Position numbers and translations under genes: made by a program. Positions 25,167 to 33,121 of a stretch of DNA of 64,000 nucleotides are shown here, in pieces. The notes beneath the pieces are model-generated. The model ran no database searches. It saw only the letters and a list, made by a program, of their open reading frames with translations, and was not told the origin of the DNA. This stretch comes from Lewinellaceae bacterium (lineage in GTDB: Bacteria > Bacteroidota > Bacteroidia > Chitinophagales > Saprospiraceae), in NCBI GenBank assembly GCA_020636435.1, contig JACJXX010000001.1, positions 4,481,001 to 4,545,000 on the forward strand, written 5' to 3'. Positions within the stretch are counted from its first letter, which is position 1, and every line of letters starts with the position of its first letter.

Positions 25167-25650
25167 AAAGATAAACGTAAGCAAGGAATCAGCTGAACAA
25201 CAAATAGCTATAATAAACAAATTCTCGTCAGAGAAACGGTTAAGCATTGCGTTAGATTTTGCCAATTTTGGAATAGGACGGACCCGAGAATGGATAAGAA
25301 ACTCCAACCCAAGCTTTTCTGAATTGGAAGTAAATTTGGAATTTGTAAGGTTAATGTATTATGAAACAGGTGAAATAACAGAAGAATATTGGCAATTTTA
25401 TAGTGAAGCTATGAAAGAGAAAATCCGGAAGGATTGGTCAAAGCGGTTTCGCGAAATGATGAAAGACAATCAATGGAGTTATGAAGACGTAGCTGAATTG
25501 GGGGATTTCAAAAGCGGCAAAGTAATTGAATCTACGATAAGCAGGGGCTTGCCGTCATTTGCAAAATTATCAGTTGTAATACATGAATTAAATAAGTCGA
25601 AAGAGATGAAGGCAGGCCCTAACATGGCACATAACGATCACCCCGCCTAA
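25150..25650 (+). CDS. Partner of the nucleotidyltransferase (possible antitoxin)
   Basis: A 166-residue protein overlapping the nucleotidyltransferase gene. The first half has SIALDFANFGIGRTREWIRN, then FSELEVNLEFVRLMYYETGE, a pattern often encoded beside nucleotidyltransferase-like proteins. The second half (WSYEDVAELGDFKSGKVIES, SFAKLSVVIHELN) looks like a diverged helix-turn-helix. An antitoxin or regulator role is inferred from the overlap and the HTH-like tail only. The last dozen residues (AGPNMAHNDHPA) are encoded by a GC-rich stretch unlike the rest, so the true C-terminus may have been changed by recombination. Confidence 0.5.
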   Translation: MEFWNKKINVSKESAEQQIAIINKFSSEKRLSIALDFANFGIGRTREWIRNSNPSFSELEVNLEFVRLMYYETGEITEEYWQFYSEAMKEKIRKDWSKRFREMMKDNQWSYEDVAELGDFKSGKVIESTISRGLPSFAKLSVVIHELNKSKEMKAGPNMAHNDHPA

Positions 25651-25801
25651 GCGGCGGCGCGCCGTATGCGCTGGACCTGTTGCAGGCAACTGTGGATATT
25701 GAATGATAAGAGGAAAAGATGTAAATTGTAACCTAAGGCTGATGTAGCTAAACTAGGGAAATATTGTTAATTGATTGATTACCAGTAAAAAGTAGAGAGA
25801 A

Positions 25802-26080
25802 ATGACAAAGGATTTAGATAGCAGAAAGTATAAACTGATCCAGGAGATAATGAAATTGGATAATGAAGAAGCATTGTCTAAACTTGAAGAAGAAGTTGAG
25901 TCCATTCAACAAGAAGAAGTTTTTTGGACAGCCATTAAGCCATTGAGGAAAACGCTAACCCTGGAACAGATGATTAAAGAACAAAATTACAAGCCAATAG
26001 AAAAAGATGAATTCTTCAAAATGGTTGATGAATTGGAGATAGAAGAATCGATCGAAGAACTGTTATCAATGCTTGATTAA
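25802..26080 (+). CDS. Antitoxin-like protein paired with a PIN toxin
   Basis: A 92-residue acidic, helical protein (MTKDLDSRKYKLIQEIMKLD, then LSKLEEEVESIQQEE and a C-terminal ELEIEESIEELLSMLD). No DNA-binding motif is obvious. The stop codon overlaps the start of the PIN-domain gene (TAATG), the classic arrangement of an antitoxin upstream of a VapC-like toxin. The internal segment KPLRKTLTLEQMIKEQNYKP resembles the toxin-wrapping tails of Bacteroidota antitoxins. Function is inferred from size, charge and coupling. Confidence 0.6.
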   Translation: MTKDLDSRKYKLIQEIMKLDNEEALSKLEEEVESIQQEEVFWTAIKPLRKTLTLEQMIKEQNYKPIEKDEFFKMVDELEIEESIEELLSMLD

Positions 26081-26547
26081 TGAACTACTTGATCGATACA
26101 AATATCCTTGTTATCTATGTGAGAGATACGGATTTGACAAGAAGGCTTGAAGAAAATTTAAGATTACTGACAGGAAGAAACAATTTGGTGATATCAGTCG
26201 TGTCAATCGGAGAGATAAAATCTATAGCCAAGCAAAACAAATGGGGAGAAAAGAGAGTGAGAAGGCTGATAGAGATATTGAACCAATTTCTGATTGCAGA
26301 TATAAATGTAGAAGATATTATTGAATCCTACTCAGAAATCGATACATATAGCCAAGGCAAATTAGAAGGAAAGGCAGCAAGCTTCACATCAAGAAATATG
26401 GGTAAGAATGATTTGTGGATAGCGGCAACTGCTTCCACTTTGAATTTGGAGTTGATAACCACCGATAAAGATTTCGACCATCTTAATGAAGAGTATTTCC
26501 AATTGAAGAGGATTGACTTATCAGAATATTCTAATGAAAAAGATTGA
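26080..26547 (+). CDS. PIN-domain ribonuclease toxin (VapC-like)
   Basis: A 155-residue PIN-domain protein with the acidic residues expected for metal-dependent RNA cleavage: the first Asp in NYLIDTNILVIYV, a Glu in SVVSIGEIKS, an Asp in GKNDLWIAATA and a late Asp in ELITTDKDFDHL. All four positions are present, so an active nuclease is likely. It is translationally coupled to the antitoxin-like gene. An attC-like palindrome begins about 15 bases after the stop. It is AT-rich and located between IS91 elements. Confidence 0.85.
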   Translation: MNYLIDTNILVIYVRDTDLTRRLEENLRLLTGRNNLVISVVSIGEIKSIAKQNKWGEKRVRRLIEILNQFLIADINVEDIIESYSEIDTYSQGKLEGKAASFTSRNMGKNDLWIAATASTLNLELITTDKDFDHLNEEYFQLKRIDLSEYSNEKD

Positions 26548-26561
26548 TTTAGGAAGTTTGC

Positions 26562-26627
26562 CTACAACACTGGCTACCTGGCCATACTTCGCATGCGCTC
26601 CGTACGGCAGGTAGCCGGACGTTGAAC
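26562..26627. other. attC-like site after the toxin-antitoxin pair
   Basis: CTACAAC (26562) and GTTGAAC (26621) enclose GGCTACCTG (26572) and its exact complement CAGGTAGCC (26608) with unpaired bases between. The 66-bp size, AAC/GTT boxes, bulged stem and position right after a gene fit an integron attC site. The R'' box is imperfect and no integron integrase is in the window. Confidence 0.4.
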
Positions 26628-26682
26628 AATCCCTGCTGATTTTCAGTGCCATAACATACTGTTTTTCAAGCAATTAAAGTGT

Positions 26683-27435
26683 CTTTTGGGAGCTGCTCAA
26701 AAAAAGTTGGGTAGTGAACCACCAGCGGCCCACCGCTGATACAAAGGTAATCGAGGAGTACCTCGGCCGCTATATTTGCCGGATAGGAATCACCAACAAG
26801 CGCCTGCATTATGACAGTAACGGCAAAAACGTGCGCATCGAGTACAATGATTACTCCAACCAGGAGCCGGGCAAAGCAGCGCCCAAAAAATACCGGGATT
26901 TACCGCCTTTAGTGGCGATGCACCTGTTCCTACAGCACCAGACGTCGGCGTGAGCTCAGTCGAACGCTGCCTCCTTATTTTCAGCGGGCACGGCACTCTT
27001 CGCCCGCCGAAGCTTTAGCGAAGGAGGGATGGGCTGCATTCAGGAGGTACTTACGCAAAACTGAAAGACAAAATACCAGATAAGCTAAAAAGAAATGGCC
27101 AAGCAGGCACAGCTAAGCAACCGGTATTTGCTTATCCGTAAAGTGGTAAGCTGGGCTCTGCTATGTTTAAAAATAAGGAAAGCGGATGAAAAATGCCTGA
27201 AAATGGGCATACAAAATAGCTGAGGTGCAATCTTGGGCTATCCATAGAATCAATGCTGCCAACCGGCAGCACATTTGCACAGAATAATGTAAATTAGGCC
27301 TGGGAAGAACCCAACGTGCTGCTAAAGGCTTTCCCTATAGGAAGCCTTCGCCAGCCCCTGGCTCCGGGATCGTTCAACTGAAATAGCCTGCCCGTATGGG
27401 TCTGCGCCGGGTAAGGGGCGCAGACATTCCTTTGA
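26683..27435 (+). mobile_element. IS91 relic of the unit-3 type
   Basis: A transposase fragment reads KKSWVVNHQRPTADTKVIEE, YLGRYICRIGITNKRL and LQHQ, is broken by a 25-bp palindrome (26942-26966), resumes LPPYFQRARH, is broken by a second palindrome (about 26997-27030), then reads GLHSGGTYAKLKDKIPDKLK. The right terminus GCGCAGACATTCCTTTGA is identical to unit 3 and abuts GTTG. The N-terminal two thirds and the left end are missing. Between about 27160 and 27370 there is only non-coding remnant. Confidence 0.7.
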
Positions 27436-27471
27436 GTTGCGTGTAATTAGAAAAAAACAAAAACAAAAATA

Positions 27472-28188
27472 ATGACAGAGAAAACAGAGAAATTAGACAA
27501 TTATTTAGACAATCATTACATACACCGAAGTAATTGGCTGAGAGCAGCAGTTCTTGGGGCAAATGACGGAATTTTATCAACAGCGAGTCTTGCAATTGGA
27601 ATTGCAGCAGCGAGTGATATTAGAGAACCAATTGTGTTAGCAACTTTAGCAGGATTAGTGGCTGGTGCTTTATCTATGGCTGCTGGAGAGTATGTTTCAG
27701 TAAGTTCTCAAACTGATGTCGAAAATGCAGACATTGAACGTGAAAAACAAGAATTGCATGAAACTCCTGAACTTGAATTACAAAGACTGGCGGAAATTTA
27801 TCAAAAAAGAGGATTAAAAAAAGAAACAGCATTAACTGTTGCAAAAGAATTAACAGATAAAGATGCATTAGGTGCTCATGTAAGAGACGAACTGGGCATT
27901 AATGAAATAAGCCAGGCGCATCCCATACAAGCAGCTTTTGCCTCTGGTGCGGCATTTACAGTAGGAGGCATACTTCCCCTTATAGTAACTATCTTTTTAC
28001 CTATAAAAAATATGGAGTATTCTCTTTATGGATTTGCTCTATTCTTCCTAATCATTTTAGGTGCATTAGCTGCTAAAACAGGTGGTTCAAGTATAAGCAA
28101 GGCAATTATTAGAATTACATTTTGGGGAACTATTGCAATGGGATTAACTGCACTCGTTGGATATCTATTTAATGTCAATGTTGGATAA
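27472..28188 (+). CDS. VIT1/CCC1-family iron or manganese transporter
   Basis: A 238-residue membrane protein of the vacuolar iron transporter family. The N-terminal HYIHRSNWLRAAVLGANDGI and LAGLVAGALSMAAGEYVSVS blocks are diagnostic, with five predicted helices (two before and three after a cytoplasmic acidic region, residues about 85-140, rich in Glu that in relatives binds metal). It probably exports Fe2+ or Mn2+ from the cytoplasm. The AT-rich gene starts just after the right end of an IS91 relic and is preceded by AATTAGAAAA, as is the passenger gene at 16777. Confidence 0.9.
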   Translation: MTEKTEKLDNYLDNHYIHRSNWLRAAVLGANDGILSTASLAIGIAAASDIREPIVLATLAGLVAGALSMAAGEYVSVSSQTDVENADIEREKQELHETPELELQRLAEIYQKRGLKKETALTVAKELTDKDALGAHVRDELGINEISQAHPIQAAFASGAAFTVGGILPLIVTIFLPIKNMEYSLYGFALFFLIILGALAAKTGGSSISKAIIRITFWGTIAMGLTALVGYLFNVNVG

Positions 28189-28208
28189 GGAAAAATACAC
28201 ACACCAAT

Positions 28209-28255
28209 GTGGAAATCGACAATAGCCTCCACAAGGTCGGCTACTGCGTTTCCAC
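28209..28255. repeat. Imperfect palindrome after the transporter gene
   Basis: GTGGAAA (28209) and TTTCCAC (28249) with TAGCC/GGCTA inside, bulged on one side. It resembles an attC-like hairpin but lacks AAC/GTT boxes, so I leave it as a repeat; a terminator role is also possible. Confidence 0.35.
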
Positions 28256-28292
28256 TCACGTGCGTCAGCAAAAAATAAAAAACAGATAGTAA

Positions 28293-28619
28293 ATGATAGA
28301 AAAGGTCAAGAATCTTATCAAAAGCAAAATAGATGAATTCAGCCAAATTGATAATGGGTGGGATAATAGACCTTATGATTTCTACTTGATTTTTGGACAA
28401 AACGATGAAAACAAATCTCCTTGGATTAAATCGAATTGGGAATATAATTTTGAACCCTATTTTGACAAACTAATCAAACAAACTGAAACTGCTGATAAAA
28501 CTGGAATCAGAGTAATAAAGTATAAACCCGAAAAACGAATAGCTAAAAAAGATAAAAAAGAATTCGTGTACCATTCAGAAATCAAAACGGGAAGATTAAA
28601 TTGGGATACGAAATGTTGA
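28293..28619 (+). CDS. Orphan protein, 108 aa, probably truncated by IS91
   Basis: The frame encodes MIEKVKNLIKSKIDEFSQID, a Trp/Tyr-rich middle (WDNRPYDFYLIFGQND, SNWEYNFEPYFDKLI) and a basic C-terminus. No family recognised. It has the AT-rich composition of the neighbouring passengers. The stop TGA lies inside AAATGTTGAAC, at the exact point where the relic of an IS91 element begins (GAAC flank 28618-28621), so the natural C-terminus may have been cut off by the insertion. Confidence 0.45.
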   Translation: MIEKVKNLIKSKIDEFSQIDNGWDNRPYDFYLIFGQNDENKSPWIKSNWEYNFEPYFDKLIKQTETADKTGIRVIKYKPEKRIAKKDKKEFVYHSEIKTGRLNWDTKC

Positions 28620-28621
28620 AC

Positions 28622-29390
28622 AGCCTGTCCCGGCGGTATGCCGGGAAAGCCGGCGCACACCGAGGAATTATGGGGATTGAATGAAGCCTGTTCTTCAAGG
28701 GCAGAGCCGGGTTGCGGCATATTGAGGAAGCAGTTCCTGCAGAAGTGCTGTAAAAAAGTTGGCTGAGCTGAGTTTTCCCTCGGGTTTTTGGCATTTTTCG
28801 TTTTCAGTAGGCATGCCAAAGGCTGACGATCAAAGGATCGTTGCTAAACCAGGTTAAAAGGACTGAGCAGCCTGGATGTTGTAGCGGAAGTAAACCCGGT
28901 GCTTATCGATATTGGCGATACGGCGGTTGGATATAGCCACGGGTATCCGTCTAAGGTTGGTCAGTTGTCGGTTGCCCGTTGATGGTTGTCCGTTGCGCTG
29001 GGCAGCCATACGTTTGGCAGCCAGCAAGTTGCAACAGCGGTCAACGGACAACAGGTAACGGACAACAACCCGTGTGGCCAATGTTAGACAGGTAGCCATA
29101 GCCACCTTATGTGTATACCTACCGAGGCCCGCCCTGTAGCGGAGCGTACAGGGTACTCCACCACAGCTTTGGGCCCGTGGAAAGGCGCTTTGGCGTAAAC
29201 CACCCACTGTTGAGCGAAGCGTTCGCGGCGCCATTGAGCAAAAGGCTTCTTTAGCCTTGCCGGGATATACAGGAGGCCTTTCTTACAGGCATCCATAAAC
29301 GAACGCTCAGCCGAACGCTCAGCCGAACGGCGGCTTTGAACAGCAGGCCGTAGCAAAAAGCAGGGTTTATCCATATTGCTCAAACCGGGA
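28622..29390 (-). mobile_element. IS91 relic of the unit-2 type, with nested insertions
   Basis: From the GAAC flank, about 230 bases match the right end of unit 2 (except for a palindrome CCCGGCGGTATGCCGGG at 28629). A minus-strand transposase remnant follows: ISNRRIANIDKHRVYFRY, a 157-bp TIR element (28941-29097), YTHKVA, a 22-bp palindrome (29132-29153), KAPFHGPKAVVEY, KKPFAQWRRERFAQQWVVYA, and NPAFCYGLLFKAA in another frame. About 100 codons are deleted at a junction holding a 12-bp tandem repeat (GCTCAGCCGAAC, 29300-29330). Confidence 0.7.
28941..29097. mobile_element. TIR element copy 3 (157 bp) inside an IS91 relic
   Basis: Flanked by perfect 8-bp repeats ATAGCCAC (28933-28940 and 29098-29105). 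Ends GGGTATCCGTCTAAGGTTGG and, inverted, GGCTACCTGTCTAACATTGG. Removing it rejoins the transposase codons KVA and ISN. The core is made of seven-base units ending in GTTG on one side and mirrored CAACGGA units on the other. Confidence 0.85.
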
Positions 29391-29498
29391 CAAACATTCG
29401 CACAATCCTGACAGTTTTCAACTATTATTTTACATTTCTAAATTTCTCTACTATATTAGTCGGCTAAATGTAGAAAACACAAAAAACAGTAGCCGATT

Positions 29499-31301
29499 TT
29501 GAAACCGACGAACATTCAAGACCCGGAGTATTTCCACAAGGTGGTCGACTGCCAGTACGCCTGCCCGGCCCATACGCCGGTGCCGGAGTACATCCGGCTG
29601 ATCGCCGCCGAGCGGTATACTGAGGCCTACATGGTCAACTGGGAATCCAACGTATTCCCGGGCATCCTGGGGCGCACCTGCGACCGGCCTTGCGAGCCGG
29701 CCTGCCGCCGTGGAAGGATAGAAGAAGAACCCGTGGCCATCTGCCGCCTCAAACGGGTGGCAGCCGACAACAAGGACGAAGTCAGGCACCTGATGCCCGC
29801 CATTCCCGAAAAGAAGAACGGCAAAAAGATCGCCCTCATCGGCGGCGGGCCGGCTTCCCTGACGGTGGCCCGCGACCTGGCGCCGCTGGGCTACGAAATC
29901 CACCTGTACGACGAGTGGAACAAAGGGGGCGGCATGATGCGCACCCAGATTCCCGCTTTCCGCCTGCCGGAATCGGTGCTGGACGAAGAGGTCGACTACA
30001 TCCTCGACATGGGCATCCACACCCATTTCAATACCTATGTGGAGAGCATGAAGGCGATCCTGGAGAAGGACTACGACGCCATCTTCGTAGGCACCGGCGC
30101 CCCACAGGGCCGCGACCTCAACCTGCCCGGCCGCGAGGAAGCCGGCAACAGCATCCACATCGGCATCAACTGGCTGGCCAGCGTGGCTTTCGGGCATATC
30201 ACCAGGATCGGCAGGAAAGTCATCATACTGGGCGGCGGCAATACCGCCATGGACTGCTGCCGCACTTCCCGCCGCCTGGGAGGCGACGAGGTCAAGGTGG
30301 TCGTCCGCAGCCCCTTCAAGGATATGAAAGCCTCGCCCTGGGAGATCGAAGACGCTCAGCGGGAGGATATTCCCATATTGAATAATATGCCGCCTAAGAA
30401 ATTTGTCGTGGAGAACGGCAAGCTCAAAGGGGTGGTTTTTGGAAAAGTGGCCGCCATTTACGATGAAAACGGCAAGCGCAGCCTCCTCCCTACCGGCGAG
30501 CCCGACGTCTTCATCGAAGCCGATGACGTGATCATCGCCATCGGGCAGGACAACGCCTTCCCCTGGGTCGAGCGCGACCTGGGCATCAAGTTCGGCAAGT
30601 GGGACCTGCCGGTGGTCGACAAGACCACCTTCCAGTCTACCCTCGACCGGGTCTTCTTCGGAGGCGACGCCGCCTTCGGGCCCGAGAATGTGATCACGGC
30701 AGTGGCCCACGGGCATCAGGCCGCTGTTTCAATCGACTTGTTCTGCCGGGGCGAATCGGTTTACAACCGCCCGTCGCCCTACACCAACCTGGTCAGCCAG
30801 AAAATGGGCATCCACGAGTGGAGCTACGACAGCCCGGTGGTGGTGGACCAGCGCTACCTCGTGCCACACGCCGAAAAGAAAGTGGCCCTGTCGAACCGCA
30901 AAGTGGAAGTCGAACTGGGTTTCGACCAGCCGACCGGCTTCAAGGAAGCCCAGCGCTGCCTCAACTGCGATGTGCAAACCGTTTTCAACACCAGCCGCTG
31001 CATCGAATGCGACGCCTGCATGGATGTCTGCCCGACTTCCTGCATCACGTTCACTGCCAATGGTGAGGAGGACGACCTGCGCGCCCGGCTTTTGGCCCCG
31101 GCCAATAATGCCACGCAGGATCTCTACGTGTCCGAAAACCTGCCCACCGGCCGGGTGATGGTCAAGGACGAGGACGTCTGCCTGCACTGCGGGCTGTGCG
31201 CCGAGCGCTGCCCCACGGCAGCCTGGGACATGCAGAAATATTTGTACCAAGTGACAAAAGCTACGCCAATATGGAACATATCCGAGCCATCAACGATATA
31301 G
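29499..31301 (+). CDS. GltD-like FAD/NAD(P) oxidoreductase with two C-terminal [4Fe-4S] sites
   Basis: A 600-residue iron-sulfur flavoprotein. The N-terminal Cys-rich domain (CQYACPAHTPVPEYI, GRTCDRPCEPACRRG) and the two nucleotide-binding folds (KIALIGGGPASLTVARDLAP and KVIILGGGNTAMDCCRTSRR) match glutamate synthase small subunits and related NAD(P)H:ferredoxin-type modules. The C-terminus adds a 2[4Fe-4S] ferredoxin domain (CIECDACMDVCPTSCI, CLHCGLCAERCPTAAW). It overlaps the 2-oxoacid oxidoreductase alpha gene by 31 bases, so it is likely the electron acceptor linking that enzyme to NAD(P). No large glutamate synthase gene is present. The start at 29499 is supported by the conserved N-terminus. 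Confidence 0.85.
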   Translation: MKPTNIQDPEYFHKVVDCQYACPAHTPVPEYIRLIAAERYTEAYMVNWESNVFPGILGRTCDRPCEPACRRGRIEEEPVAICRLKRVAADNKDEVRHLMPAIPEKKNGKKIALIGGGPASLTVARDLAPLGYEIHLYDEWNKGGGMMRTQIPAFRLPESVLDEEVDYILDMGIHTHFNTYVESMKAILEKDYDAIFVGTGAPQGRDLNLPGREEAGNSIHIGINWLASVAFGHITRIGRKVIILGGGNTAMDCCRTSRRLGGDEVKVVVRSPFKDMKASPWEIEDAQREDIPILNNMPPKKFVVENGKLKGVVFGKVAAIYDENGKRSLLPTGEPDVFIEADDVIIAIGQDNAFPWVERDLGIKFGKWDLPVVDKTTFQSTLDRVFFGGDAAFGPENVITAVAHGHQAAVSIDLFCRGESVYNRPSPYTNLVSQKMGIHEWSYDSPVVVDQRYLVPHAEKKVALSNRKVEVELGFDQPTGFKEAQRCLNCDVQTVFNTSRCIECDACMDVCPTSCITFTANGEEDDLRARLLAPANNATQDLYVSENLPTGRVMVKDEDVCLHCGLCAERCPTAAWDMQKYLYQVTKATPIWNISEPSTI

Positions 31302-33121
31302 TCGTTCGGTTCGCCAACGTAAACGGCACCGGTTCGGCCAGCGCCAACAACATGTTTGCAAAAGCCATCTTCCGGATGGGCATACCGGTAACGCCGAAGA
31401 ATATCTTTCCCTCCAACATACAGGGGCTGCCCACCTGGTACGAAGTGCGGATCAGCGAGAAGGGCTACCTCGGCCGCCGCGACGGCATCGACCTCATGGT
31501 CTGCGTCAACCCGCAGAGCATGGCGCGGGACGTGGAAAGCGTGAAGCCGGGAGGATACTTTGTTTACGACAATACCAAGAAGCTCCACCCGGAATTCATC
31601 CGGGAGGACATCCACTACATCGGCATTCCGATGACCGCTCTGACCATGAAGCACTACAGCGACCCGCGCCAGCGGCAGCTGTTCAAAAACGTGATCTACG
31701 TAGGGGCGCTGTCGGCTTTGCTGGATATCGAGATGGACGTATTAAAGGGTATTGTCGAGGGCCAGTTTCAGCGAAAGCAGAAGCTCATCGCGCCCAACTT
31801 CAAGGCGCTGGAGCTGGGGGAAAGTTATGTACATGAAAATTTCCAGTACCCGCTGGATATCCGCCTGGAACGGCGGGATAAAGTGGGCGACCAAATCCTG
31901 ATCGACGGCAACACGGCCTGCGCGCTGGGCGCTATCTACGGGGGCGCCACCGTCGCGGCCTGGTATCCCATTACCCCTTCTACTTCTATTGTAGGAGCAT
32001 TTGAGAAATACGCCAACAAGCTGCGCGCCGAGCCGGAAAGCGGCAGGCGGCGGTACGCCATCGTTCAGGCCGAAGACGAACTGGCGGCCATGGGCATGGT
32101 CATTGGAGCCACCTGGAATGGCGCCCGCGCCTTCACCACTACCAGCGGCCCGGGCGTTTCGCTGATGAGCGAATTCCTGGGGCTGGCCTACTTCGCCGAA
32201 ATTCCGGTGGTGCTGGTCAATGTGCAGCGGGGCGGGCCGTCTACCGGCATGCCGACCCGGACCCAGCAGCCGGACCTCATCTCCTCGGCCTATGCGTCGC
32301 ACGGAGACACCAGGCATGTGCTGCTGTTTCCCAGCTCGCCCAAGGAGTGCTTCGACTTTACCGCTCAGGCCTTCGACCTGGCCGACCGCCTGCAGACGCC
32401 GGTCATCCTGATGTCGGACCTCGACCTGGGCATGAACGACCACGTATCTCCTCCTCTGGAATGGGACGACAACCGCAAATACGACCTCGGCAAGGTGCTC
32501 AGCGCCGAAGACCTGGAAAACCTGGAGCAGTTTGGCCGCTACCTGGATGTAGACGGCGACGGCATCCCCTACCGGACCATTCCCGGCACTCATCCGACTA
32601 AGGGATCTTTTTTCACCCGGGGCACCTCCAAAGATGAATATGCCCGCTACACCGAGAATGGGGCTGCCTATGTGCGCAATATGGACCGCCTGCTGAAGAA
32701 GTGGGAAACCGCCAAAAAGTACGTGCCTGCCCCGGACTTGTACCAGGAGAAGAACAGCCATTCTCACGGAGTTATCTTTTTCGGCACCACGACCTACGCC
32801 GCTCTGGAAGCGATGGACCTGCTCCGGGAGAAGGGCATCCACCTCGACGCTATGCGCCTGCGCGCCTTTCCCTTCAGCGATACCGTGCGCCGGTTTATCG
32901 AGGAGCACGAGCAGGTCTTTGTGGTGGAACAGAACCGCGACGCGCAACTGCGCAGCATGCTGATCAATGAGTTGGACCTTTACCCCAAACAACTCATTTC
33001 CATATTGAACTACGACGGCCAGCCCATCTCTGCCGATACGATCGAACAGCAAATTATTGAGAAGTATCCAAAAGAAAAGAAACAAGATGACATACATAAA
33101 GCCCAAGTTCCGGCATCCTGA
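31271..33121 (+). CDS. 2-oxoacid:acceptor oxidoreductase, fused gamma-alpha subunit (KorA-type)
   Basis: A 616-residue fused subunit. Residues about 1-190 form the gamma domain (NVNGTGSASANNMFAKAIFR); the alpha pyrimidine-binding domain follows (GDQILIDGNTACALGAIYGG, YPITPSTSIVGAFEKYA, TSGPGVSLMSEFLGLAYFAE). With the beta subunit it oxidatively decarboxylates a 2-oxoacid, probably 2-oxoglutarate, and reduces ferredoxin. I chose the ATG at 31271 because MEHIRAINDIVVRFAN starts on the first strand of the gamma domain. It overlaps both neighbours, so all three genes are translationally linked. Confidence 0.92.
   Translation: MEHIRAINDIVVRFANVNGTGSASANNMFAKAIFRMGIPVTPKNIFPSNIQGLPTWYEVRISEKGYLGRRDGIDLMVCVNPQSMARDVESVKPGGYFVYDNTKKLHPEFIREDIHYIGIPMTALTMKHYSDPRQRQLFKNVIYVGALSALLDIEMDVLKGIVEGQFQRKQKLIAPNFKALELGESYVHENFQYPLDIRLERRDKVGDQILIDGNTACALGAIYGGATVAAWYPITPSTSIVGAFEKYANKLRAEPESGRRRYAIVQAEDELAAMGMVIGATWNGARAFTTTSGPGVSLMSEFLGLAYFAEIPVVLVNVQRGGPSTGMPTRTQQPDLISSAYASHGDTRHVLLFPSSPKECFDFTAQAFDLADRLQTPVILMSDLDLGMNDHVSPPLEWDDNRKYDLGKVLSAEDLENLEQFGRYLDVDGDGIPYRTIPGTHPTKGSFFTRGTSKDEYARYTENGAAYVRNMDRLLKKWETAKKYVPAPDLYQEKNSHSHGVIFFGTTTYAALEAMDLLREKGIHLDAMRLRAFPFSDTVRRFIEEHEQVFVVEQNRDAQLRSMLINELDLYPKQLISILNYDGQPISADTIEQQIIEKYPKEKKQDDIHKAQVPAS

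Noticed and set aside
28620..28850. Shared block with 17546-17750 first taken as a conserved regulatory RNA
   Set aside because: Both copies lie directly after related transposase ends and start at a GAAC flank, so they are IS91 terminal sequence.
14000..29400. CRISPR array or phage region
   Set aside because: Repeats here are palindromes or IS ends without regular spacers, and there are no phage structural or cas genes.
29451..30716. Long minus-strand frame opposite the GltD-like gene (421 residues)
   Set aside because: It is antisense to a clearly conserved GC-rich gene; its His/Val/Gly-rich translation is typical of a shadow frame. The same applies to long antisense frames over porAB-like, prfC, parC and molybdenum hydroxylase genes.
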